From NCBI GenBank assembly GCA_011033025.1, contig WFMF01000123.1, positions 257,848 to 321,847 on the forward strand: 64,000 nt of DNA. Direction: 5' to 3'. The position numbers and the translations under genes are program-made. This stretch comes from Beroe forskalii. Taxonomy: Eukaryota; Ctenophora; Nuda; Beroida; Beroidae. The notes under the pieces are model-generated. The model saw only the letters and a list, made by a program, of their open reading frames with translations, was not told the DNA's origin and did not search any database. How positions within the stretch are numbered: position 1 is the first letter of the stretch; each line of letters opens with the position of its first letter. This document shows positions 1-11,300 of the stretch, piece by piece.

Positions 1-3000
1 ACACCCCGCCAAGGATCGGAACAGTTGGTTTGGTCCTTAAAGTCCACGCAGAACGAAGCTGCATAAGAAGAAGCTGAGTAATGGTCTTTCTCCAGAGGTC
101 CACAGCGCGTGAAGTTGAATATGGGGCCATAGAATTCCGAAATTGAGTACTTGCAGTAGTTCTCATTCAGTTGAAATTCGTCGGCGTGTTTACCAAATAT
201 TTGTTTTCGATAGCAAATCTGCTCATCTGCTAGATCACTGCAGTCATCTTCAATGGAATCACAGATCTTGGAAGGCTTGATGTAGACCTTCCTCCCGTGC
301 TTCATGCAGAACAGTCCATAGTGAAACCCATTGCAGAAGGACTCATCCGCACAGCTGTGTTTCTTCTCGCAGACCAAGTTACAGGGTTCCTGATCAGAAG
401 TATCTTCAGTACTGGCTATGCCAAAATCCTGGCAGGTTCCCTTGATGTTTTCGAAACACAGGAAAGAATCCATTTTATTGATGGAAACATGTCCGGATCT
501 GAAGTCACAGACAAGCATGTCGTAGATAGAAACTCTGACCATGTTCCATTGCGCGGGTGATTCCCTCGGGTCCTTTTTCCCTGCCGTTTGACACAGGAAA
601 TCGCTGCACAATGCCCCAGCCTGGTTTAAAATGGAGTTAGAGCTACTGATCCCACAGCTCTGGTAATTGTAAGGATCGTTGGAACACCTTCTTGTTACGT
701 AGCCTCGGATTACTGCGTAGTACTCGTCGGAGAGGCTGCACTTGAACACATTGACGAAGTAAAATCCTTGGCATTTGTTTTTCAGTACCCCGTTGTGGAG
801 TACAAACTCACACACATCTGAGGAGGTATACTCTTATTACGGACATTTAATCCCATGACACTTCATCTAAGGGCACTTTGGCCCGTATGCAATGTAAGTA
901 ACTAGCTAGTAGTTACTAGGTAGTGACTAGGTAGTGACTCACTAGCTACTGGTTACTAGGTAGTGAAGTAGTGACTAGGTAGTGACTAGGTAGTGACTAC
1001 TAGGTACTAGGTAGAGGCTCAATTCCAGCTAAATATACGGGTATTCAGTGTTGAAATTTATCGGATTTAGTTCTACTTTTTCAATTCTATTTTTCAAGAA
1101 TACTTTCAGGTTAAAATCATTTTTCCTTCAATTCGAAAAATACAAATTAATTATTAAAAAATAATTAATTCCAGCAGCGTCAAAAATTACAGTTTTACCG
1201 TCAAAAAATTCTAAAATAGGTACAAATCTGAAAGCTCATTTAAAAATAATTTTTCTTCTTGACAAAATTAGCAATTCAATATTCAAAAATTCATAATTAA
1301 TTCTAGCAGCGTCCAAAAATTACAGTTTTACCGTCAAAAATTCTAAAAATAAATTTTCAAATCATTGGTAGAAAGCTCGTTTAAAAATAATTTTTCTTCT
1401 TGACGAAAATTAGCAATTTAATATTCAAAAATTCATAATTAATTCTAGCAGCGTCCAAAATTACAGTTTTACCGTCAAAAATTCTAAAAATAGGTACAAA
1501 TCATTGGTAGAAAGCTCGTTTAAAAATAATTTATTCTTCTTGACGAAAATTAGCAATTTAATATTCAAAAATTCATAATTAATTCTAGCAGCGTCCAAAA
1601 ATTACAGTTTTACCGTTAAAAATTCTAAAAATAGGTACAAATCATTGGTAGAAAGCTCGTTTAAAAATAATTTTTTCTTCTTGACGAAAATTAGCAATTT
1701 AATATTCAAAAAATTCATAATTAATTCTAGCAGCGTCAAAAATTACAGTTTTACCGTCAAAAAATTCTAAAAATAGGTACAAATCATTGGTAGAAAGCTC
1801 GTTTAAAAATAATTTTCTTCTTGACGAAAATTAGCAATTAAATATTCAAAAAATTCATAATTAATTCTAGCAGCGTCCAAAATTACAGTTTTACCGTCAA
1901 AAATTCTAAAAAATAGGTACAAATCATTGGTGAAAGCTCGTTTTAAAATAATTTTTTAACGGTGAAACTGTAGTGGACGCTGCTAATTTATGAATTTTTG
2001 AATGACTTATGCTAAAAAAAAAAAAACCACCAATGATTGTACCCTATTTAGCTTACGACCTGTGCACAGACGCTACTAAGTAATATGAGGCAAAAATTGG
2101 CCAAGAAAAAAAACCACCAAAGTGCTTTTGAATATTTTAAAACATTTTAATTACAATATGAGCCCACGAATAAGTAATGGTACAAGTCAGAGAAAAATAA
2201 ATTATTTTTAAACAGCTTTCTACCTTTTTTACAACCCACGAAACGGTAGATTTTGGACGCTACTAAGTAAGTATGAGCCACGAATATTAAATTGCTAATT
2301 TCGTCAAAAAAATAAGTATTTTTTATCGACTTTCTGGACCAATGATTTGTACTATTTTAAGTACGACGTAAAACTGTAATTTTTTGGACGCTGGAATTAG
2401 TATAATAATAATTAATTTGTATTTTCGAATTGAAGGAAAAATGATTTTAACCTGAAAGTATTCTTAAAAAATAGAATTAAAAAGTAGAACTAAATCAATA
2501 AATTTCAACACAGAATACCCGTATATTTAGCTGGAATTGGGCCTCTACCTAGTACCTAGTAGTCACTACCTAGTCACTACTAGTCACTACCTAGTAACCA
2601 CTAGCTAGTGAGTCACTACCTAGTCACTACCTAGTAACTACTAGCTAGTTACTTACATTGCATACGGGCCTTTATCTCGCAATATGTCAGCTCTATGCAA
2701 AGGTTAGGGTCTGGGTGAGCTTAGGGTTATGGTTAGGGTCAGGACACGGAGATGAAGTGTCCTGAGATGAGATGTCGTGAGATGAGATGTCGCCCACCCA
2801 TTAAAATCAAGCATTCCCTGTAGATCCCCAAAGATTGGAATTCACAGCTTTTAGTTAGCTGTAATCACTAAGAGGGATGAAATGTTTGATTTATTGTCAC
2901 CTCTGCACTTTGCAACGGTGTCTCTAATACATAGACCCTTGTCTCATCGAGTCCATATTGTAAATTGGTTTAGATTAGACTCTCGTCGACCTTAGGATTG

Positions 3001-3466
3001 CGCTCCGGGTTTGAACCTATTACATCCCTCGGGCTGCGCCCTCAGGAAGTATCTCAAAATGGACCCGATAGGCGCGTGTCTATGTATTTCATATAGGAAC
3101 CCGAATAAGCTGAGGTTTGTGAGTTATCATATCTTACATAATAATAATATGAGGAACACTACCTGTGACACTGTGAGGCCTGCATACCACTGCAACATGC
3201 AGTTGGTTGTGAAATATCCCAACGCTCCGGCAGTGAACTTTCTTCTCAACCTTGTATGTACACTCGCTGAATGCTGTTGCAGACGGGGGACACACCACAT
3301 CAGAGACCGTTATTATGTTTTTATGATGATACTCGTAATTATAATGCGGACCGATAGGGTACTGGACGCCGAACCAGTCCACGGCACCTGTGAATCCCAT
3401 ATCCTGGCATAGGATGCGTGCAACGTCCTCAGAGTTCCCCTTGTCATTCAGGCAAATAAAGCCTTC
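1..3466 (-). CDS. Partial SRCR / LDL-receptor class A extracellular protein
   Basis: Two minus-strand exons join in frame. Exon 3163..3466 starts after a CAG acceptor in phase 0 and ends at donor GTAGTG in phase 1. Exon 1..817 follows a CTCAG acceptor and is open to the window edge. The first exon reads as an SRCR-like domain: a GF..L...G start, CQDMGFTGAV, VVCPPSATAFSEC and a final VAVVC. The second is very cysteine-rich (about 270 residues) and contains an LDLa-like module ending CDSIEDDCSDLADEQIC, with acidic Ca-binding residues. Such proteins are secreted or cell-surface scavenger or adhesion receptors; phase-1 exon borders are typical of shuffled extracellular domains. Start and stop codons lie outside the visible part. 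The intron holds a transposon (880..2670). The domain call is firm; the exact family is not. Confidence 0.72.
880..2670. mobile_element. Nonautonomous inverted-repeat DNA transposon (1.8 kb)
   Basis: The ends are mirror images. The left begins GGCCCGTATGCAATGTAAGT and the right ends in its reverse complement. Similarity runs inward for about 250 bp through a TAGTGACTAGGTAGTGA-type repeat and an AT-rich stretch (about 1020-1160 against 2395-2535). The flanks both show TTT, a possible 3-bp target duplication. No transposase ORF is present. The interior is a tandem array plus AT-rich filler. It lies in an intron of the SRCR/LDLa gene. Confidence 0.8.
1150..1960. repeat. Tandem array inside the transposon, period about 140 bp
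   Basis: About six units carry the landmarks TTCATAATTAATTCTAGCAG, ACAGTTTTACCGTCAAAAAT, CATTGGTAGAAAGCTCG and TTCTTCTTGACGAAAATTAG. Copies differ mainly by one-base indels in A/T runs. Inverted, more diverged versions of the same motifs occur at 1960-2400, so the whole interior can fold back. Confidence 0.8.
2671..3162. other. Intron remainder, no gene seen
   Basis: This is non-coding sequence between the transposon and the SRCR exon. It has short GTTAGGGT-like and GAGATGAGATGTC repeats (2700-2800). No stable ORF with coding character is visible on either strand. Confidence 0.5.
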
Positions 3467-4054
3467 CTGAGAGTGTTTCATAAATAGTGTGACTATTTAA
3501 ATTTGGAGCTGTGAATTCAAAATTAAGGACTAACCACTGATCACCAGTTTACTTGTTAATGATGCAAGGATTTGGGACAAATTATCTCAATATCGTGGAT
3601 TAAATTCGAGTGAGATAATTATTGAGTTCAGATCAAAGTCCTTTTAAATCATTGTGTTGTGGCGACGTCCACAAAATTTTGTGAAGGATCCGTGAAAACT
3701 GGCGTGATACTTCGCCGCTGGATCAATAGGGAATGAAGCAAGGTGACAATAATCATGAAAAAAGAAAGTAAATAATTAAATAGCAGCAAAAGAAGTAACA
3801 GTCTTTAGTAAAAGTTTTTACCCCCATTGCTGACTTCGCTTTCACGAAACCAGCATTGTGCAGTATCCCATCTGAAATGTCAGTCAACTCGAATTCCATG
3901 GTGCTCGTTCCTGTGTAGATTGTTTATGTTAAGACAAAAAATGGTTTTTAGGGGGACGGAGGGATACATTTTCGAAGATATTTCAAAACCCCTATTCAAC
4001 TTCAGATCCATCAGCTCTCCTGAGGGTTCAGCATTTGATCTCACGACACTTTAT
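3467..4054. other. Upstream intron or intergenic sequence, nothing recognised
   Basis: AT-rich sequence upstream of the SRCR exon on the minus strand. Earlier exons of that gene should lie in this direction, but I could not identify one by domain motif plus splice sites. Confidence 0.4.
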
Positions 4055-4960
4055 CTAATCCTAACCCTAATCCTAACCCTAATCATAATCCTAACCTTAA
4101 TCCTAACCCTAATCCTAACACTAACCTAACCCTAATCCTAACCCTAATCCTAACCCTAATCCTAATCCTAACCCTAATCCTAACCCATTATCCTAACCGT
4201 AATCCTAGCCCTAATCCTTACCCTAATCCTAACCCTAATCCAAACCCTAATCCTAACCCTAACCATAATCCTAACCCTAATCCCAACCCTAATCCTAACC
4301 CAAATCCTTACCCTAATCATAATCCTAATCCTAATCCTAACCCTAATCCTAACCCTAACCCTTATCCTAGACCTAATTCTAGACCTAATCCTTACCCCTA
4401 ATCCTAACTCTAATCCTAACCCTCATCCTAACCCTAATCCTAAACCTAATCCTTACCCCTAATCCTAACTCTAATCCTAACCCTCATCCTAACCCTAATC
4501 CTAACCCTAATCCCAACCCTAATCCTAACCCTAATCCTATCCCTAATCCTTACCCTAATCATAATCCTAACCCTAATCCTAACCCTTATCCTAACCCTAA
4601 TCCTAACCCTAACCCTAATCCCAACCCTAATCCTAACCCTAATCCTAACCCTAATCCTTACCCTAATCCTAACCCTAATTAACCCTAACCTTTACCCTAA
4701 TCCTAACCCTAATCGTAACCCTAATCGTAACCCTAATCGTAACCCTAATCCTTACCCGAATCGTAACCCTAATCCTAACCCTAATCCAAACCCTAATCCT
4801 TACCATAATCCTAACCCTAATCCTAACCCTAATCCTAACCCTAATCGTAACCCTTACCCTAATCCTAACCCTAATCCTAACCCTAATCCTAACCCTAATC
4901 CTAACCCTAATCCTAACTCTAATCCTAACCCTAATCCTAACCCTAATCCTAACCCTAAAC
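4055..4960. repeat. Telomere-like dodecamer satellite (CCCTAATCCTAA)n
   Basis: About 900 bp of CCCTAATCCTAA units with many single-base variants (CTTACC, CGTAAC, CATAAT). This is an expanded relative of the animal telomere repeat TTAGGG, read here on the C-rich strand. Degeneracy and the internal position favour an interstitial block, not a chromosome end. Confidence 0.9.
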
Positions 4961-6320
4961 TCTGCTTGGATTTGAAACTCCTAAATCAAATATCCGTTCC
5001 TTTTACAAACCTGGGTTAGCTGCTAGGAAGCAGTTGATGAACAGAACCCCAAAGAAAACCCCACTCTCCTCCGTGACTGAGAACCCCAAAGGAAACCCCA
5101 CTCTTCTTCATTTCTGAAACCACTGGGGCGAAGAACAAATTCAACTTTATGAGATGAAGCGTCGAAAAGCACAAATCTGAAGCTATTTAGATTAACGAGC
5201 TGTTATGTGACCTCTTATAAAGGCGTGCTTCACAGTATCTACGTTGGTAGAATCTGCGTTGGTATGTTGAGGGTTAGAGGTAGCCTCACCAACTTACCAC
5301 TGTCAAGCAGCTGCATGACGTTAACATCACTTCAGTCCTTGTCAATTAATCCCACCAACTTCCCTTTGGTTAGTTTCACAGAGACAAAAATTTCTCGAAT
5401 ATTTTTGACACGATCTAATTTTCCTTATGTCACGAGTGAAATTCGTTCAGGGCTTTATTAATTTATATTGTGTTCACCTAATTGAAGTTGAGCAAAAGCT
5501 TGAGCTCGTTTGTAATTAAATACCACAGAAAAATGCAAGCTTCTGTGGAACAATCTCTTCTACTTCGTGCGAATCAGGCTCATCCGTATAAATTTTCTAA
5601 TCTTTTGGTGCATAAATTGTAGTTGTAAAAACTAACAATACTCGAAAAGTATAGATATTCATTATTCAGTCATTTGGCCTAACTTGACATTTGGCCTAAA
5701 ACTGGTTAGGACAAATAATTTCAATGTTTCGCTCACTTCATTGGATAAATTCTTGAATCATAATTCGACAAACACAATTAGCTCATTGAGTATGAAAGCT
5801 ATTAACTCTCTTATAGCATTGCTTCATGAATCTCAAAAATCACAATTCATTATATTCTCCCTGTTTCGAACTAAGAGTTTGGAGAAAAGATTGGAGACTC
5901 CTTGTTAATTCGTGTTTAACTGTTACTTCCCGTTTAGCTTTCCAAGAGAGTCTGGACCTTTTCAAGCGTGGCTGTGTTGTCTGTGTTGTCTGTGTTGTCT
6001 GTGTTGAGATGTAATTTCTCGAGAAAACATACTAGAAAAGCGCACATTTGCAAGCAAAATAGGACAACTCACGCGCGGCGTTCTGCGTCCAAACCGTGCT
6101 TGAAAAGGTCGAGACACGACGCCCAAGACGGTACATATTTTCAGTAAGGGTTGTTAAATAAGTGCAAAATTGTCAAAAATACGACATATCTGCTCCTGAA
6201 GAAAAGTACACGTAGTTTTATGCAAAATAAGATAATACATTGACTTACATTGAAAAGTGAAAACGACAAATTTCGATAGATGTTGTTAGAAAAATAAGAA
6301 TTTATCAACCTTATTTCAAG
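4961..6320. other. Non-coding stretch before the dynein exons
   Basis: No exon of the dynein tail, AAA1 or AAA2 was found here. Visible items are a short duplicated stretch with AACCCCAAAGRAAACCCCAC (5045-5105), a (TGTCTGTGTTG)n run at 5972-6008 and AT-rich sequence. The short ORFs show no domain or conserved splice context. Confidence 0.45.
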
Positions 6321-8308
6321 TACATCACGGCGCCGCTGATCGCCGAGAAAGCGATGCAGTTCAAGGAATGGGTGGCGCCTACCCTGGTGTTTTCCTTGCT
6401 TTGGAGTGTGGGAGGTTGCTTGCCCGGGGACTCCAGACAGAGGTACCAGCTGCTATTGAAAGATTGAATATACCTCCTGAGATGACTATAGATTTAACAA
6501 TATTGTGCAAATTTGAATTAACTTGCATGATCAGGTCCATATTGGTTAGGAACCTCGCGTGTTTATGTATTTTTATAATGATTCAATTTCTTAGCGTTTA
6601 CCTCCCGATGCTACAGGTTCAGTTCGATGTTACGAGAATTCTGTCTAAACAAAGAAACTCGCCCGAAGACAGTATCGATGGATAAAAGTGTCATTTATCC
6701 CGACAGAGGTCAGTATTTGGTTCTCAACAAAGCAGTGATGATAAATTGATAACTAATCAAGTGGTAAAAGGCATTTTGTAAATTTTTTGTCAGACTTCTG
6801 AGTACGTTGCTACCTTAATCCAGTAATTAAACGTCCTACCCTCCCCAGGGACTGGCTACGACTATGTACTGGTGGTTGAGAGCAAGCCCCAATGGAGGCC
6901 CTGGCATGACGGCTCCCAGTTCACCATACCGCCTGACTGCTCTAACATCTCCAACATCATCATTCCGACCCAGGAAACGGAGGTAGTCCGCTACTTCCTC
7001 GACCTCTTTATCCGAAACTCCTCGCCCCTCCTAGTAGTGGGACCTACCGGTACCGGCAAGTCAGCGGTCACCGCCCACCACTTACTGACCCTGGACGAGA
7101 CCCTCTTCTCCTCCAACATCATCAACTTCTCCGCTCAAACCTCCTCCAAACTAACGCAGGAGATGATCACTGCTAAGCTGGACAAGAGGAGGAAGGGCTA
7201 CATCGGACCGCCTCTTGGCAAGAAGAACGTGGTGTTCGTTGACGATCTGAACATGCCCATGAAGCAGACGTACGGCGCCCAGCCGCCCATTGAACTGCTG
7301 CGCCAACACCAAGACCAGGGCCACTGGTTCCATCCTGCGGACTGCTCCAAGCTGTACCTGGAAGATGTGGTGCTGCTGGCTGCCATGTGCCCGCCAGGAG
7401 GCAGCAGGAACGACATCACTAACCGGATGACACGGCACTTCAATGTAGTGAGTGTGGACACCTTCGGGGAGGAGATATTCAGGATTATCTTCGGAACCAT
7501 CACAGACTGGCACTTTGCCAAGGGTTTCCAAGGAGCCTGCTGTGCGGTGGGTAAGCTGGTGGTTCCAGCCACTGCTCAGCTGTTCAACGGCATCCTTCCC
7601 AAGTTCCTGCCCATCCCCTCCAAGTCCCACTACTTGTTCAACCTCCGGGACTTTGCCCGAGTGATAGGTGGTGTCTTGCTCCTCCCAGCTTCGCAGTGCG
7701 AGGATCCAGATACGCTTGTCAGGCTGTGGCTGCACGAGGTCTACAGAGTCTTCTACGATAGACTCACTGACGCGGAGGATAGACAGGCCTTCTTCGAGAT
7801 GAGTCAGACTGTCATCAGCTCGGTGTTCAAGAAGGACATGAACACTTTGCTGGAACATTGCTGTGAACCAGGCTCGACTTCAGTTAAAGATGACGATATC
7901 AGGAAGCTGATATTCGGTGACTACGGCAGCGCTACGGGAGCTAAAGTGTACAGTGAGATCCAGGACTTGGACGCGCTCCAAGAAACCGTGACTGGCTACC
8001 TGGAGGAGTACAACCAGATGAGCAAGACACCCATGACATTCGTACCATTCCGCTACGCTATCGAGCATGTGTCTAAGGTGGCCCGGGTACTGCTGCAACC
8101 TAACGGTCATGCCTTGCTGGCAGGGATAGGCGGGAGTGGGAGGTCGAGTGTAGCGAAGCTGGCAACCCACATAGCGGACTACACGCTCTTCCAGATAGAG
8201 ATAGGGAAGAACTACACGGTGACAGAGTGGAGGGAGGACCTCAGGTCACTGCTGTTTCAAGCTGGGGCAGCAGGGGAACCAACCACTTTCATCTTCAACG
8301 ATAATCAG
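6321..8308 (+). CDS. Dynein exons 1-3: AAA2 end, AAA3, start of AAA4
   Basis: Exons are 6321..6442, 6617..6708 and 6849..8308. Exon 1 gives the conserved [10 protein letters not shown]...DSR. Exon 2 ends IYPDR, which joins to GTGYDYV in exon 3. Exon 3 is one 1,460-nt block with the AAA3 Walker A GPTGTGKS, Walker [11 protein letters not shown], the [10 protein letters not shown] sensor region and the AAA4 P-loop GIGGSGRSS. It ends FIFNDNQ at donor CAG|GTAC. Phases 2, 1 and 0 match across the junctions. Confidence 0.93.
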
Positions 8309-11300
8309 GTACTTTCATCTTCAACGATAATCAGGTACTTTCATCTTTAACGATAATCAGGTAATATTGGGGAACAGATGGCATTGTCAGATTACTTTCT
8401 TCTGTTCATATTCTCTGGTGAAATTTCACCCTAAACCATTGAAACACTCTCAATTTTATCAGTGAATAATGAGATCCATCATAGAACCCTCGATCTTCAG
8501 ATCAAGTTTGAGAGCATGCTGGAAGACATCAACATGTTGCTCAATGGGGCGGATATCCCCAACCTCTACCCTCCAGAGGAGAAGGCTAATGTGATTGAGA
8601 AGATACAAGCTTGGGTTGCCAAACAGAACCTCCAGGTTTGTCAGGGATATTTTAAATTGACACCAACCTACACCAGATTAATGCCATCCTACCCCAGATC
8701 AGATTGACACCACTCTACCTAAGATTGACTCCACCCTACCCCAGAATCCCAGATTGACACCATCCTACCCCAGATTGACACCACCATACCCCTTATTGAT
8801 GCCACTCTCATCAGATTTACACCATCCTACCCTAAATTGACATCACCTTGCCCCAGCTTGACACCACCCTACCCCAGTACCCCAACTTGACACCACCCTA
8901 CCGTAGATTTACACCACTCTACCCCAGGTTGACACCAACTTGCCCCAGGTTGACACCATCCTATACAAGGTTGACACCAGTACCACCCTTCCAGCTTCCT
9001 CAGCTTGACACTATCCTACCCCAGGTTGACACGTCACCAGCTAGCATGTACGAGTTGTTCCAACAACGAATCCGAGACAACCTCCATCTGGTGCTGGTTT
9101 TCAGTAGCATTGGAGACGCTTTCAGGACCAGACTCAGGAAGTTCCCTTCCCTCATTAACTGCTGTACTATTGATTGGTAAGTCAATGAATGGTTTTCAGC
9201 AAGGCTCTTCAAATTTGAAACTGATGGATCTCGTGTGGATTTTATGTATCGGAGACTTGAATCGTGAGCAGTAACTTGTTCATGATTGTTTTTCAGGTTC
9301 CAGCCGTGGCCTAGTGATGCCCTACAGATGGTGGCTGACAGGTTCCTCGGAGACCTCGAACTGACGGACGAGGAGAGGCAGCAGCTGAGGGTCATGTGCC
9401 AGTTCTTCCAGGTATCCCATAACATCATCTAAGTATTCCAATATCCCATGACACCACAGCATCCCCTGACAGCACAATGTCCCAAACCATCATCTGAGTA
9501 TTCCAATATTCAATGACACCACCATTCATAGTATCCCTCATCCCATAACATCACCATCGTATCCCATAACACCACAGTATTCCATAACTTATACCTGCCA
9601 TAGACCACGGTGTTTGAGTATTCTGAGAAGTTCTACGAAGAGTTACACCGCAACAACTACGTCACCCCCACCTCATATCTCGAGCTCATACTCACTTTCA
9701 AAGGTCATTTTATAACATACGTCATGCTTTCACTTACAATCGATATGCGGCGATCGCATTACAATCATATTTTATTGCTTTCGTAGATATTTTCACTGCG
9801 GTTTATTCGTGTTATATTCAGTTTTATTTCCATTCCTGTGTCTCCTTCATCTCAAATTCACCAAACATCTCTAAGATTTCTCCTCGAGATTAATCCTAAC
9901 TTTCAAAGGACTGTTGGGTGTCAAGAGGAAGGAGATACTCACTCTGCAACAGAGATACGCTACCGGCTTGGAAAAGCTGGACTTTGCAGCGTCCCAGGTG
10001 GGAAACCGCTGGAATATAGGCGTAGATTTTATAAATGTACGGGACATGTAAAAAATGGAAATACAACAATCCCGCCTCCTGATTGAGTTGATCTAAGTAT
10101 CTTCACTTGCAGCGTCCCAGGTGTCTACGATGAAGCAGGAAATAATAGACCTGCAACCGGAGCTAATAAAGAGCAGTAAGGAGACAGAGGAACTCCAAGT
10201 TCTAGTGGAGGCTGATGCTTTGAAGGCAAAGGCGAAACAGGTGGGTCTTATCAAGTCTTGGTGGAAGCAGACGCTTTGAAGGCAAAGGCAAAACAGGTAG
10301 GACTTAGCAAGCAGCTGTACGCAGCAGAAGAAGAAGAGATGCCAGTTTATTTGATAACAGCCAACTGTAGCCAATTAGTTTTATTCATCTTGATTACAGC
10401 CAACTGTAGCCAAGTCTTAATTCATCTTGATTACAGCCAACTGTAGCCAAGTCTTAATTCATCTTGAGCCGAATGACCTACTAATCGCAGGAGCTGGTGG
10501 CTGAGGACGAAGCCACCGCTAATAAGGCGGCTGAAGTGGCTGGAGCTATCAAGGCAGACTGTGAGGCAGATCTAGCCGAGGCACTCCCAGCTCTGGAAGC
10601 CGCTATTGAAGCCCTTGATACCTTAAAGCCTTCCGATATATCTCAAGTTAGTCAACAAACACAGAGGACAAATTCATCCTAAACCTGTCTGAGATCGGTG
10701 TCTGAATGTCCACAAAACTGCCATTTGTGCGTTTGTGATACTGATTCAACAGTATATCCACGTACGTATATGTCGCCGCGCGATCGGAAATTTCAGAATA
10801 TATCTCATTTCTCGAAGTGGCGGCAGCTATGTTAATCTCTTTTCCTGTGCTTTTCACCACCCTGCATTTGATTAAGTCATCTGTTTCAGGTGAAAGCCCT
10901 CAAAAACCCTCCAGCCATTATCAAACTGGTCATGGAAGCGGTGTGCATCATGAAATCCATAAAGCCTGAACGTAAGCCCGACCCCTCGGGCTCGGGGAAG
11001 ATGGTAGAGGATTACTGGGGACCGTCTCAGAAACTCCTGGGAGACTTGGGATTCCTCAACTCCCTCAAGAGCTATGATAAGGATAACATCGATGCGAACG
11101 TCATTAAGAAGATCCGGGAGAAGTACAAGACCAACCCGGACTTTGATCCCGAGAAGGTAGGCCCTTCAATTGTCTGCTGAGTGGAATGTATTTGAAAATA
11201 ACTTAAAAGTGGGAAAACCCACCCACATCTGTTCATGATTCTATGAAATGTCTTGAACTATCAGATAACATGAACATAACGTGTGCCTACTCTCCCGTAG

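Noticed and set aside
3000..3030. Possible tRNA-derived SINE B box (GGTTCAAACCC on the minus strand)
   Set aside because: No matching A box at the right distance, no tRNA fold and no dispersed copy in the window.
3011..3412. Plus-strand 133-codon ORF
   Set aside because: It overlaps the SRCR exon on the other strand, which has domain motifs and matching splice phases.
4055..4960. True chromosome end
   Set aside because: The repeat is degenerate, internal and flanked by unique sequence and genes on both sides.
6368..6685. 105-codon ORF starting inside the first dynein exon
   Set aside because: Wrong frame for the exon; the conserved frame ends at the donor at 6443 and resumes at 6617.
7151..7858. 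Minus-strand 235-codon ORF
   Set aside because: Shadow of dynein AAA3 coding sequence.
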